A DNA stretch of 64,000 bases from Phlyctochytrium arcticum (Eukaryota; Chytridiomycota; Chytridiomycetes; Chytridiales; Chytridiaceae): NCBI GenBank assembly GCA_025602905.1, contig JAHLKI010000043.1:1-64000 (forward strand), in the 5' to 3' direction. The position numbers were made by a program, and so were the translations under genes. Under the pieces are notes generated by a model, which saw nothing but the letters and a program-made list of their open reading frames with translations, was not told where the DNA came from and made no database searches. Shown piece by piece: positions 31,814 through 41,987 of the stretch (position 1 is its first letter; every line of letters begins with the position of its first letter).

Positions 31814-34800
31814 AGGGTTGGAGCCATCGGCACTACCGGCCCACGACAGAAACGTGTGCGGTGGCTCCTTGACAGTGGGGCAACAACAACGATAACCAAG
31901 GACCGGTCGTTGTTTACTTGCTATGGTCCTACACAGCGACGGGTAAAGGTGGCAAACTCGGTGATCATTCCAGCAACTGGGGAGGGAACAATCCAGATGA
32001 CCACCCCGACTTCGGCCACTATTGAAGTTCCCGCTCTTCATGTCCCAGAAATTTCTACCAACTTGATGAGCGTTCGGGGTCTTGCGGATGCAGATATTAT
32101 CACCACTTTTGCCAAGGACTCGGTCAAACTCCAGCATGAGCTCACAAAGGAGATTTTGAACGTGTCGCCAACAACATTGATGTGGGATATTGATGTTACT
32201 CTTGCTCGTCCGGGTCAGTTTCGGGGGGTCGGAACCGCGTATTCGGCTTCAACTATGGATACAAATAGGGATTTGCTTCCTGCTCTTCCAGGCGAAAACG
32301 GAAACATAGGCACCGCTTTTGCAACCGACACCTTGATTCCTGGTGATGTTTCCGCTACAGCATCACCTCCATCACCATTCAAGAAAAAGGATGATCGTCG
32401 TCTCTGGCACCTTCGCACCGGCCATCCTCGCAATCGCGTCTTGCAACTCATGTCCAAGAAGTGCAAGAACTTTCCCACAACGCTTTCCACCGACGACTTC
32501 GAACCCTGCCCAGCGTGCTACACTGGCAAGGCACATCGGGCTTCTTTTCCCCATTCGGAACGTAAAACTAGTCGACCATTTGAAGTCGTAGCTGCTGATC
32601 TCGTCGTCTTTCTGGATACACCTACTGAAGAAGGCTATCAATACTTCGTCCTCTTCACAGATCTCCACACTTCGTATACCTACGTCGCGCTACTCCTGGA
32701 CAAAAGTGCCGGCTCAATCATCCAAGCTCTTCGGTGTTATCTAAGTGATGTGGTGATGCGCAAAAATCCAACAGGACCACTGGTTGGCACATATCGCACG
32801 GACAATGGGAAAGAGTTCTGTAATGCCGAGATGCAACAGTTTCTGTTCGAGTTGATAAGCCGTCATGAAACGACTCAGTCTTATACGTCACAATCCAATG
32901 GGGTTGCGGAACGGATAAATCGCACAATCTGCACCATTCTTCGTTGCATTCTTCATCACTCTGGTCTTCCTCTCGTCTACTGGGGTGACGCTGCTCTTCA
33001 TGCTGTGGACCTGTACAACATCCGCCCACGTCTCACTGCCCCTCAGCAACTCTCGCCGTTCCAATTGCTCTGGGGTCGTCCCCCGGATGTTGGCCATCTT
33101 CGTGTCTTTGGTTGCAAAGTTTGGGTTCACACCGCCAAGGAACATCGCCGCGGAAAAGTCGAACATCGTGCCACAGAATGCCACTATCTCGGACGTTGTC
33201 ATACCACGAAAGGCGACAAATTTTTGCAAATTTCAACCAACGAACGCTTCATCAGCCGTGATGCTGTCCGCTTCATCGAGCGTCCCGTTACACTCTCACT
33301 TGCGCCCAGCACTCCCAACACCGAGACCACCGTCGACCATGCCAATCACGTCGAAATCTTCCCCGGCTTTGCGGTTAGCAACATTCCTATAGACTTTCCC
33401 GGTGCTGAGACGGAGCCCAACACTGTTGACGAAGCCCGCCGTCGCCCAGACTGGCCTCTCTGGGATGCTGCAATCAAGGATGAACTGGCCTCCCTCGACC
33501 GTCATGGCACCTGGCGTGTACGTCCACTTCCGATTGACAACGAGACTGGTCGCAAACGTGTCGCTATTGGGTGTCGTTGGGTCTTGAAACGCAAACGCAA
33601 TGCCAAGGGTGTCGTTGTTCGATACAAAGCGCGTCTTGTGGCTCTTGGATACTCGCAGAAGTTTGGGATCGACTACAACGAAACATTTGCTCCCGTGGTG
33701 AAAATTCAAACTATTCGTCTTCTCCTCGCTCTTGCCCTTCACCATCATCTTCAACTCTGGCACATGGATGTGAAAACGGCGTTCCTCAATGGTAAACTCA
33801 GTGAACGCGTCTGGATGCGGCAACCTCCCGGCTACCCTCTTGGTGATCCTGACGACTATTTGGAGCTCATGAAGACTCTCTATGGCCTCAAACAGTCCCC
33901 CCGCGAATGGTACTCTGTTCTCAAAACCTTCATGCTTTCTCTCGGTTTTACGGCTTGCTCGGGCGATCCGTCTTTGTTCTTCCGTCGTGCTCCTGATCTG
34001 GTTGTTGTCGCTGTTTATGTCGATGACATCATCATAGCCACCAGCAACGACGATGCCCTCGAGGGGGTGAAACGTGAACTTAGCGCCAATTTCGAGATGA
34101 CAGACTTGGGAACACTCGACTGGATACTCGGAATCAAGCTTGAGCGATACAACGACGGATGGCACTTGCACCAAGGACAGTATATCAAGGAGATGCTTGC
34201 AAAGTACGAGTCGGTTGATCCAACACCTTTGAAGAAGCGACGCACTCCGGCAAGTTCAACAAAGGCTACCATCACGGATACTGACAACGATCTATCTCTT
34301 GAACCGACATTCCCGTATCGACAGATTGTTGGCAGTCTTATGTATGCAATGGTCGCAACTCGGCCCGACATTGCATTTGCCGTGTCTATGGTCGCCTCCA
34401 AGATGTCTACTCCCAAGCAGTCCGACAAGAAGAAAGTACTTCGCATCCTACACTACTTGCGAGGTCAGCCTGATGTTGGTCTCTGGTTTCCGAAGAAAGC
34501 GACTGTTCCAACTCACCCTGCTATTCTTCCACATGATGGTCTTATTGGGTTTTCTGATGCCGATTGGGGTGGTGATCAAACAAGTCGACGTTCTCGAACA
34601 GCCTACGTTTTCTTGCTCCACGGATCTCTTGTCAGTTGGGTCTCGAAACTTCAAGTAACCATCGCGCTTTCCACTACCGAGGCAGAATATATGGCAGCAA
34701 CGCAATCAACGAAGGAAGCGATGTGGTTGAAGAATCTGCTCAAGGAGTTAACCATTACCCAGTACTCTTCTGAACCTATACTTATCTTCGAAGACAACCA

Positions 34801-35095
34801 GTCGACTATCAAGACTATCAACAACCCGGTTGGCCACGCACGGATGAAGCACATCGACATCCAGCACCACTACGTCCGCGAACGTGTAGCTGCCGGCGAC
34901 GTTCGTTTCGAGTACATGCCCACCGCTGATATGCTTGCCGATGCTCTTACGAAAGCTCTACCATTTGATCAGTTCTCATCAATATTTCGACGCTTGAACG
35001 TCATACCTCCTGTCCCAACTCAGAAGCCTACGAACGCCAGAAAGCCGAAGGACCTTGTCGTCCCAGTCTCCGATGCGCAAAGGCGAGAAAGTTGA
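31814..35095 (+). CDS. pol: Copia-2 pol (protease, integrase, RT, RNase H)
   Basis: Intact polyprotein of about 1,090 residues in the gag frame. Protease motif RWLLDSGATTT is followed by GAG-pre-integrase (HLRTGHPRNRV ... CPACYTGKAH). The integrase core has its DDE residues in AADLVVF, YRTDNGKEF and NGVAERINRTI. Reverse transcriptase shows GCRWVLKRKRNAKG, MDVKTAFLNG and YVDDIIIATS. RNase H has SDADWGGD, TTEAEYMA, FEDNQST and ARMKHIDIQHHYVRE. Domain order is that of Ty1/copia. With no separate start codon, expression needs readthrough of the UGA at 31811. A GTG at 31856 is not a credible start. Confidence 0.93.
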   Translation, partial: RVGAIGTTGPRQKRVRWLLDSGATTTITKDRSLFTCYGPTQRRVKVANSVIIPATGEGTIQMTTPTSATIEVPALHVPEISTNLMSVRGLADADIITTFAKDSVKLQHELTKEILNVSPTTLMWDIDVTLARPGQFRGVGTAYSASTMDTNRDLLPALPGENGNIGTAFATDTLIPGDVSATASPPSPFKKKDDRRLWHLRTGHPRNRVLQLMSKKCKNFPTTLSTDDFEPCPACYTGKAHRASFPHSERKTSRPFEVVAADLVVFLDTPTEEGYQYFVLFTDLHTSYTYVALLLDKSAGSIIQALRCYLSDVVMRKNPTGPLVGTYRTDNGKEFCNAEMQQFLFELISRHETTQSYTSQSNGVAERINRTICTILRCILHHSGLPLVYWGDAALHAVDLYNIRPRLTAPQQLSPFQLLWGRPPDVGHLRVFGCKVWVHTAKEHRRGKVEHRATECHYLGRCHTTKGDKFLQISTNERFISRDAVRFIERPVTLSLAPSTPNTETTVDHANHVEIFPGFAVSNIPIDFPGAETEPNTVDEARRRPDWPLWDAAIKDELASLDRHGTWRVRPLPIDNETGRKRVAIGCRWVLKRKRNAKGVVVRYKARLVALGYSQKFGIDYNETFAPVVKIQTIRLLLALALHHHLQLWHMDVKTAFLNGKLSERVWMRQPPGYPLGDPDDYLELMKTLYGLKQSPREWYSVLKTFMLSLGFTACSGDPSLFFRRAPDLVVVAVYVDDIIIATSNDDALEGVKRELSANFEMTDLGTLDWILGIKLERYNDGWHLHQGQYIKEMLAKYESVDPTPLKKRRTPASSTKATITDTDNDLSLEPTFPYRQIVGSLMYAMVATRPDIAFAVSMVASKMSTPKQSDKKKVLRILHYLRGQPDVGLWFPKKATVPTHPAILPHDGLIGFSDADWGGDQTSRRSRTAYVFLLHGSLVSWVSKLQVTIALSTTEAEYMAATQSTKEAMWLKNLLKELTITQYSSEPILIFEDNQSTIKTINNPVGHARMKHIDIQHHYVRERVAAGDVRFEYMPTADMLADALTKALPFDQFSSIFRRLNVIPPVPTQKPTNARKPKDLVVPVSDAQRRES

Positions 35096-35246
35096 AGGAC
35101 CTCATCATCTGCTCTGAAGCGACTTTATGCCCGAAAGCAACATCAAAGAAAATAGCAACATACGTCAGCATCATCCTCATCTGATCGGATTCCATAACAA
35201 CCAGATCTTCGGTCATCTATCCAAATGAGTTCAGATGAAGGGGTGG

Positions 35247-35410
35247 TGTTGAGACGTCATGACTCATCCTTCCCATTTAGTGGATAGCGGTCATATTGCA
35301 GCATAGTTTAGCGGTAGAATCCTATTTATAGTTGGACGACATATGACCTACGTACTGCTGTATCTAATTCAATAAGCTACTAGTCCCGATATAGGATACC
35401 AGCTTTAACA
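35247..35410 (+). repeat. Copia-2 3' LTR
   Basis: Same sequence as 30437-30600. The CGCGC duplication and a TATAAAT box (about 35420) follow directly. The insertion therefore landed immediately upstream of the putative promoter of the next gene. Confidence 0.93.
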
Positions 35411-35486
35411 CGCGCGCGCTATAAATCGCCCCGAGGACCCCGAAGACGCGTTTCTCCACGTCCCGAATCCAAGATCACGATCTACG

Positions 35487-36730
35487 ATGGCAGCCGAACC
35501 CTTCCAAGCCAACTTCCAAGCCCATCCATACTTCGCGAAGAAGAATCCCGACGTGTGGACCCCGAAAGGGTTTTACCACGAGGGGGATCGCTAGAATCGG
35601 ACATCAACTTCACATGGATCCGAAACCTCGAGCACCTTCGGGACCAGGGATCTCCAGAAGAGATTCTTACGGCCAAGAAGTTACTTCTTGAAAAGCAGGT
35701 AGGTGCTCCAATAACCATCTCCTATATCGGCCGCGCGGGTTTGCAAACGGGCGCCGTTGGGGTTTTCACCAACCTTTCAAGTCGCCTGGGAGGCTGTCCT
35801 TCTACGGGAGGCTCACCTTTCCGGCAAAATGGCTTGGGTGATTGGTCCAACGTCCGAAGGCGGTTCCGGCCTCCACTAACTTGAATGCCTTGACTTTGAG
35901 CTGGTCTCGAAGTGTGGTGTCGAGTGATGGGGAGTGCACGAGGGGGTAATTTTATAATTGCTACGTAAAAGATTCGCTGCGGCCGTTGCACGGGAGAGAC
36001 TCTTGCTTTTTTCAATGAGGGTTGCTGACACCTACGTTTTTTTTAGACCACAGCTGAGTTGTTCCGGTCCCTAAAACGTAATCAGAAGAACACTATCGTA
36101 CAAAAAAACAGCGTCGTGAACGGGCGTGGCAACCAGTCGAATTTCTACGGACCCGAACCCCCCCGCACCCCATCTCCAGGCCGCAAGGAACAAAGGGACG
36201 AAGAGAATGAACCAACTCCAAGGACGAAGATTGCTCTCTCCCGACCCATCCGCGGTCCCAGCGAGAAGGAACTGGTGTTCAATTTACGTCTTTTGAACGA
36301 TTTGGCGAATCGACACATTCTATGCCACAAGTCTCACAAGAAGGCGGTACATGTCCTATTCAACCCCCTCCACCCCCAACATCCCCATCTCCTCACCATC
36401 CTGAACGTATACGAAATCGACGGAGATAAGGAGGCTGCAGCAATTGCGTTTAAAGTCTTGTTACCCCCGGACACCACGATCACAGGAAAAGCGGTGACCG
36501 TGATTGGCACCGAAGGTTTTAAGATGGTTACCAAAGAGATCTTGACGCTGCTGAAGACTACTGTCTTCAGCATGGTTGGCGGCTTGTTTGTTGTTGTGAA
36601 ACCATCGCCGCATGGCTTACCAACTGAGGTGTCACCGCTGAACGGTCAACTCCCGATTGACCGCTACTCATCTATTGCATCTCCGTACTTGGCGTATCAG
36701 ATAGATTATTCAGTATGCGTAGTGAACTAG
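35487..36730 (+). CDS. Hypothetical protein, 5' end uncertain
   Basis: The well-supported part is an exon 36047-36730 joined through a canonical intron (35699-36046) to sequence ending ILTAKKLLLEKQ at 35698. It encodes a basic, low-complexity segment (PEPPRTPSPGRKEQ) and then a mixed domain (ELVFNLRLLNDLANRHILCH ... VVVKPSPHGLP). No family is recognised. The 5' part is unclear. The ATG at 35487 opens MAAEPFQANFQAHPYFAKKN but stops at 35593. Another frame runs open from the Copia-2 target site through LESDINFTWIRNLEHLRDQG into the splice site. A frameshift or an unseen intron lies between. Confidence 0.5.
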
Positions 36731-37190
36731 GGACTAGCTCATATATAACCTAGCATCTTTCTGTTCTCCCTCTTATAATACCTTAAGGAGAATCCTCTGC
36801 GTAATACATACTCGCACATCGTATCACAACAACTAGAACTGAGAAACAACATGGCGTACAACTTTGAACAATAGTTGCTATCGATAGTTTTGCTGGGTGT
36901 TTCGGTGGGTGTTTCGTGCGGTGTTTCGGTGGGTTTTTCGTGCGGTGTTTCGTGTGATGTTTCGTGCGGTGTTTCGCTGGAGGTGTTTCGTCCTGTATCA
37001 TTGGTAGCAAGAGCCGCCATATATAAGTCATTGGGTAATTAAGTCCAAATAAGTCAAAATTGCCCAATGTGACTTATCCGGTTGTGGCTTATAAGTCAAT
37101 AAATGACTTTGACACAGTGCGTCAAAGATTCGTTTGCTCTGGCAATCGGAATTGCGCAGAGTTTGTGAAGAGGACGACTAGAACCTCGCA
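36731..37190. repeat. GGTGTTTCG minisatellite and AAGTCA hairpins upstream of DNAJC8
   Basis: Bases 36893-36985 hold about ten copies of a 9-13-base unit (GGTGTTTCG, GTGCGGTGTTTCG). Further right, ATAAGTCA or its complement TGACTTAT occurs several times (37023-37105), with an imperfect inverted repeat between 37023 and 37077. An exact hairpin CTTTGAC/GTCAAAG lies at 37107-37127 around the loop ACAGTGC. TGACACAGTGC and AAGTCAATAAATG are shared with palindrome P3. No gene seen. Confidence 0.65.
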
Positions 37191-37877
37191 ATGAGCGCGG
37201 CAAACGAAGACGACTTTGATGTCGATCTCTACCTCCGCCTTGAAGCAACTACGTTCAATCAAGACGTTGAAGTCGACCGTATTCTCAAACTACACACCTC
37301 CACCCGCAACCCACTCGAGATCCTCGATCACCCACCAAGCGTCTACATTGACCTGCAGGTTCTCGAGCGACAAGTCAAAGTCTCTTACCGTAAACGCTCA
37401 CTGCTGCTCCATCCCGATAAGTGCAAGCACCCAAAAGCACAGGATGCCTTTGAGGTCTTGAAACGGGCAGAGAGCGAGTTGATGGATACAGAAAAGAGAG
37501 CGGTGCTGCTGGGAATAGTCAAAGACTCGCGGGACGCAGTATTCAAAAAGAAGGGGATCAAAGGACCAGTGGATATGGGCAATGAGCGGTGGGTGGCCAT
37601 GGCTGCTGACGTGCCATTGGTAACCGAGATCAAACTCGAGACACGACGATTGTTTTCCCAGGAAGAGTCAAGGCTCAAGTTACGCGTCAAGAACGAATTT
37701 GATCGGCGTGCGACTGAAGCAGAGGAAAAGTTGGAAGAGCGGAAGCGTAAAATTGAACATGACAAGAGATGGGAGGAGACACGGGATGTGCGGGTAGGGA
37801 ATTGGCGGTCCTTTGTCAAAAAGGGGGCCAAGAAAAAGAAGAAGAAGGATGAGATGGCCTCGTTTAAGCCGTATTAG
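37191..37877 (+). CDS. DNAJC8: DNAJC8/Spf31-like J-domain protein
   Basis: Single-exon gene of 228 residues. The J domain is near residues 40-110: NPLEILDHPPSV, the HPD motif in LLLHPDKCKHPKAQDAFEVL, then a charged coiled coil (EEKLEERKRKIEHDKRWEET). A Lys-rich nuclear-type tail (GAKKKKKKDEMASF) ends it. This arrangement is that of DNAJC8/SPF31, an HSP70 co-chaperone linked to the spliceosome. The ATG at 37191 follows the hairpin region by about 60 bases. Confidence 0.9.
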   Translation: MSAANEDDFDVDLYLRLEATTFNQDVEVDRILKLHTSTRNPLEILDHPPSVYIDLQVLERQVKVSYRKRSLLLHPDKCKHPKAQDAFEVLKRAESELMDTEKRAVLLGIVKDSRDAVFKKKGIKGPVDMGNERWVAMAADVPLVTEIKLETRRLFSQEESRLKLRVKNEFDRRATEAEEKLEERKRKIEHDKRWEETRDVRVGNWRSFVKKGAKKKKKKDEMASFKPY

Positions 37878-38016
37878 GGGCTAGGATATCACTCCTTGCC
37901 CACTAATTCATCTCCAAAGACCGTTAAGCGTGTCATGTATCAAAAATTGTGTTATGCTCAACACTACCTTCACAACACTATGAGAAAAATCAAAATTCGT
38001 CACAGCCCATGCATCC

Positions 38017-38861
38017 CTACAATATATTCTTATTCTCCAACCAATCTGCTTGTCCATCCTCCAAATAATTATCGAAATCGTGCAACCTTTCATAAGCCCG
38101 CTCACGGATCAAGTTGCGAATATTTGGCACTGAGTTTTCCCTGGGAACCACCAGTCTGACGGAGACATGTCAGCCACTTGTACACTTTTTGAATACCTCC
38201 GCGACAACTTACTGAGCTGGTGGCAGGACGCTCCATCCACTTCCGCTTGGGTTTGTTTGAGCCTAGACCAAGAATGTCAGATATCTCTCGAGAAAGGTAT
38301 ATCATGGGCATTTTCCCACATACCGTAACCGGTGCAATCTCCCCCGCCGCAAACTTCTCTGCATCAAACTACAAGCCGAACGATACTTAGATGACACTCC
38401 AGATCAATGGGTAGTAACAACGTCCTCACCACAAGTATTATTGCTCCTCCCTTTCCACCGCCCAAGTTCTCATTAACGCGACTGGCCACCTTTTGAACCA
38501 CCTGCGGTATTGTTGTATCACTGGCAATCTGATTTGCAAGGTAAACGCCGACAATTTCTTTATTTATTCCGTCCGCGTAGATCTGAGCCTAGAGTTTTGA
38601 GGTAAAAATCATCATCTTGAATAGCTGCATTCACAGCAGCCAATTACTACATACCTGCTGGATACCAATTTCCAACCCAGGTGTCAATATTTGTGAGTGA
38701 AATAAAGGGATCGCATCCACAATCTGTATTTTGGAACTGGTATGGTCTACGGTGCCCAAGAGAAGACCAAAGACCGGGGCTACGACAAACTTGGCGCAAT
38801 GAAGCAGGAGCTTGACGAGCGCAGGTGACTGGAGGTGATACGTTGGTGATGTCGGGGCCAT
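38017..38861 (-). CDS. EMC8: EMC8/9, ER membrane complex subunit
   Basis: About five exons (38861-38655, 38588-38430, from 38371, then two short ones, last ending at 38017). They give a protein near 195 residues: YHLQSPALVKLLLHCAKFVV, AIPLFHSQILTPGLEIGIQQ, VGVYLANQIA, FDAEKFAAGEIAPV and the hallmark C-terminus LHDFDNYLEDGQADWLEN. This is an MPN-like domain without the catalytic JAMM ligands, as in EMC8/EMC9. The EMC inserts tail-anchored and multi-pass proteins into the ER membrane. EMC8 binds the cytosolic face. The short 3' exons were recovered by following conserved residues and splice signals. Confidence 0.88.
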
Positions 38862-39049
38862 GGCGATTAACTGTTCTATTCAAAATGCCAACGGGATTTC
38901 AAGTCATGAAATTGGTCAAATCAACGGATGAATTGGCTGTCATGGCTACGCCACCCATCAGCTTGGGGTCCAAACGCACCGGCCAGGAAATCGCGTCACA
39001 ACTCTCACAACCTGATCGCAGATATTTCCAATACATCAAAACTTTTACC

Positions 39050-40074
39050 ATGACAGAGACCTCTGAAACAACCACCAAGAAGCTGCGGGTTCCAGAGCTC
39101 AAAAGTGGTGAGTTTGTGCCAGTTTCCAAACAAAAAAAACGGGCTCGAAACGCTTACGTTGTGTCTTGCCAAAGAACTCGCGAAACTCGGCCTTCCAACC
39201 ACCGGAAAGAAGGAGGAGCTCGTAGCACGGCTCTTGGATAACCTTCCTCAAGAACCAGAAACGTCTACAGCCAAACCTGTGCAAAGCAACAAACCCTCGA
39301 CTCAGATTAACGAAGCAGATTTGCATGCCGAACTAGCTCAGCTTGAAGCGTCTACTGCAGGAACTGTTCCGGGTTCGAAAAGCCCAACGAAAGCGCGAGC
39401 ACCATCTCCGGTAAAGAAACAAGACACTCCCGTGAATGGCGGGTCAGCCGCGAAACCCACTGTGAGTGACTATGCTACATTTGTTTATAGTATCGGACAA
39501 CCAGACTCAATTTAATTTAAGGTCGTTACAACTGGAGCAAGCTCTGGTTCAGTCGGCACGCCCTCCCCAACCCCATTACTCAGTGAAGTCGAAAAGATTA
39601 AGAATCGCGCGGCGCGATTTGGAGTCCAAACACCGGAAAGCGTCAAGCAACTGGAGCGCGCGGCACGATTTGGCCTACCGACCACGAAAGCGGCGGTCGC
39701 TCCAGCCTCAGCGGCACAAGAGAGTGGCAAGAAAAAGAATGCTACTCCTGGCGCCAGTGGCGCCAAAGGCGTGCCGGCTGTGAAGGTTCGCCCCCATGCC
39801 TCGTGACAGTATCGGCCCTTTCGGTTAACCTTGCCATCTTTCTCTAGGTCGCACCTGAAGTTTTGAAGAAGCGCTTAGAGCGATTCGGAACAGTGAACCC
39901 AGCGGCAGAAAAGACGATAAAAAATGCAGAATTCGAGGAACAAAAGCGAAAGCGGGCGGAGCGATTTGGGTTACCGGTTGCGGTGAGTTGAGGTGATGTT
40001 GCCTTTCTAATCGCATGACGCTGACTGTGTGGCCTAATCAGCCCGAGGGTGGAGCCAAACGTACAAAGGTATAG
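39050..40074 (+). CDS. THO1: SARNP/Tho1-like SAP-domain mRNA export factor
   Basis: Five exons (39050-39107, 39175-39461, 39533-39785, 39848-39982, 40042-40074). Splicing reconstructs the N-terminal SAP domain (LRVPELKSELAKLGLPTTGK followed by KEELVARLLDNL), which the unspliced frames break. The C-terminal half has repeated ARFG/ERFG motifs (NRAARFGVQTPE, RAARFGLPTT, KRLERFGTVN, RAERFGLPV), the RNA and UAP56/Sub2-binding repeats of SARNP/Tho1. Role: nuclear mRNP assembly and export with the TREX complex. Head to head with EMC8/9, about 190 bases apart. Confidence 0.9.
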
Positions 40075-40267
40075 AGTATTCGGTATTTGTTTTTTTAATC
40101 GGGAAAGGGAGACCCTCGTCATGTAAAGTGTGTGCGACGCCATGCTGCGAGCATTGCCAGGACCTTTCATCAAGGTCCCCAAGTTGTATTTTTGTTAAAA
40201 TTCATTATTGTTGATATCAAGATGCTGGACACAAATCCTTGCAAAGTTCTGATGATCATCATTCGTA

Positions 40268-40861
40268 TTATATTGAACCACTACTCTTCGTTTCCTCCGC
40301 CAGAAAAGTGCGGGCGTCAGGATGATGTTCTACCAACAATGTCTTGACCGTCTTGTACAATTCACTCTTCTTATCATCCTCGTTCAATATACATTGGATG
40401 CAATCACGAGCAGCTAGCTTGGAGGTATAGTAAATCCCCGCAAAGGAGCCGGCAGTGCACGCTGCCATTCCCCAAAGTGCGATCCATCGAGGCATCACTG
40501 GACGCTGGATCAGGACTCTGGGGGGCTTGATCGAACCAGCGGGGGGTATAGTGCGTCGGGCGGCGGTCGTGCTTGTACTTGATGCTTTCGGTATTGAGTC
40601 GGCCGCCGTAGGGGTTGCCGTCTTAGTTGCTGAAGGAGTATTCACATCTGCCGTCGCTTTTCGCAGCCCCGGGCCAGTCAGAGACCGCATGTCAATCAAG
40701 TAATAGGCCACATTTCCCCACAAAACAAAATTGGCCAATGTGTACAGGTAAGGAGAGTATTCGTACTTTTTGATGCAGACCGTTTCCTGCTGATTGGGAA
40801 TGTACTTTTCCCTTTTGATGAAATAGTCTACGTGATCTAGGATCTGCTTTTCGAGAAACAT
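40268..40861 (-). CDS. Putative two-span membrane protein, unknown
   Basis: Uninterrupted frame of 197 residues from a good ATG (40861). Visible: a charged N-terminus (MFLEKQILDHVDYFIKREKY), a hydrophobic stretch YLYTLANFVLWGNVAYYLI, a Ser/Thr/Ala/Pro-rich linker, a second hydrophobic segment (WIALWGMAACTAGSFAGIYY) and a charged C-terminus. Two Cys (CIQC) follow the second span. No family recognised. Coding status rests on length and the single clean frame. Confidence 0.6.
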   Translation of the reverse strand: MFLEKQILDHVDYFIKREKYIPNQQETVCIKKYEYSPYLYTLANFVLWGNVAYYLIDMRSLTGPGLRKATADVNTPSATKTATPTAADSIPKASSTSTTAARRTIPPAGSIKPPRVLIQRPVMPRWIALWGMAACTAGSFAGIYYTSKLAARDCIQCILNEDDKKSELYKTVKTLLVEHHPDARTFLAEETKSSGSI

Positions 40862-41068
40862 GGCGCAAAATAATCACATCGCAACCTGGCGGCGGCTCCA
40901 AAATTTCAAGCACGCGCTACAATCATGTGACTGCAAACTCCCACAGCAAAAGACCTTCGTCACAAATTTCCAGTGGCAATTTTCACCAAGTTTTTACCCA
41001 TATAATCCCACTCCTGGCGGCTCTCAACGGCAGCTTTAATACGACCTTCTGAACGGCAAAAGGAGAAA

Positions 41069-41514
41069 ATGGCTTCTGGACACTCTTACCTGACCCCGCC
41101 GCCGTCGGCCCCCGTCGCCGTGCGTCGAGCCGGTCCCGAAGAAAAGTTGCCCCACGACTATGGAACCACACCCGGAGGAACCTTGTTTGGAACAACTCCT
41201 GGAGGTATGCCCCCAATGTTCAAACATTGGCGAGAGTAGGATTGCTTTGCATCGCTTCTCTAGTTCTAACTGTCATCCCCCACATATAAACAATAGGCAC
41301 GCGCATTATTTACACAAAGGATGCTCTCTTGAACCTCTCCCGCTCACCTCTGTCTCAAACCCCTCCCAAAGGACTGGCACATATTCCTGGCATTACCAAA
41401 GTTGCCCCATCAAAGCAGGACTCCAAGCCAAAGCCCAAGAAGGAGGAGAAGAAGCCAGCGGCAGCGCCCGCAAAGAAGGACGAAAAGGACGACCTCTTCG
41501 ATATGGAAATGTAG
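41069..41514 (+). CDS. EIF4EBP: eIF4E-binding protein (4E-BP), animal-like
   Basis: Two exons (41069-41204, 41297-41514) joined through the codon for the last Gly of TTPGGT give about 118 residues. Conserved 4E-BP features appear in order: HDYGTTPGGTLFGTTPGGT (the paired TTPGGT phosphorylation motifs), TRIIYTKDALLNL (YxxxxL-Phi, the eIF4E-binding helix), LSRSPLSQTPP (SP/TP phosphosites) and IPGIT. The C-terminal FDMEM resembles the TOS motif through which mTORC1 binds. A Lys/Ala-rich spacer (KPKPKKEEKKPAAAPAKKDE) precedes it. Known family role: unphosphorylated protein blocks eIF4E-eIF4G assembly and cap-dependent translation, and TOR phosphorylation releases it. Confidence 0.95.
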
Positions 41515-41987
41515 ATTGGTTTCTACATTCCATTGTAAACATGACAGTACGAAGCCCATTGACTCCTGAACTGGATTGCGTTGCATTGGCGTTTTTCGGT
41601 TACTTGGAAGCAAGCATCAACAAAAAACCGACTGAACTTTTTTTAATGGCTGGAAAGCGTATGCGGGCTACAATGTATGATTAGGGATCCCCAAGGCTAG
41701 TTTTGTTAGAACGGATCTGCTTTTTTTTCTCAAATCATCGTATAGTTTACAATTTAGGTTATGTGTTCAACTTCTGTATCATCATTTACAATATCTTCTA
41801 TTTAAAAATCTCTCGAGAACGGGGCAGCAACTTGGGATGTACGATTGAATGTCCCTCTATCTCCGGTACTTGTAATTAATTGTAAATGCACAGTCCGGCA
41901 TATTGTATTTGCAGCCTACTATGACATGTATTCCAACGCGCTCAAGCAAGTTGCCGATCACCCGATTCCAAAATATCCGTTTGTCCC
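41515..41987. other. Intergenic, no gene seen
   Basis: A/T-rich stretch between the stop of 4E-BP and the GNAT start. It contains 3' untranslated and promoter sequence but no supported ORF or repeat. Confidence 0.5.

Larger units (their letters stand above)
30437..35410 (+). mobile_element. Copia-2, full-length Ty1/copia LTR retrotransposon
   Basis: LTRs of 164 bases at 30437-30600 and 35247-35410 read as identical, start TGTTGAGA and end TTTAACA. CGCGC flanks both sides (30432-30436 and 35411-35415), the expected 5-bp target duplication. The primer-binding site GGTTATGAGCCC starts at 30601 and complements the initiator tRNA-Met anticodon region. A purine-rich GATGAAGGGG precedes the right LTR. 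Gag and pol are both intact. Identical LTRs point to a very recent insertion, possibly still active. Confidence 0.95.

Noticed and set aside
32985..34174. Antisense ORFs in Copia-2, including a 292-residue one
   Set aside because: Opposite-strand shadow of the conserved RT and integrase coding region.
31856..35095. Copia-2 pol starting independently at 31856
   Set aside because: The codon is GTG, not ATG, and the frame is already open from the gag stop. Readthrough of one UGA explains the structure better.
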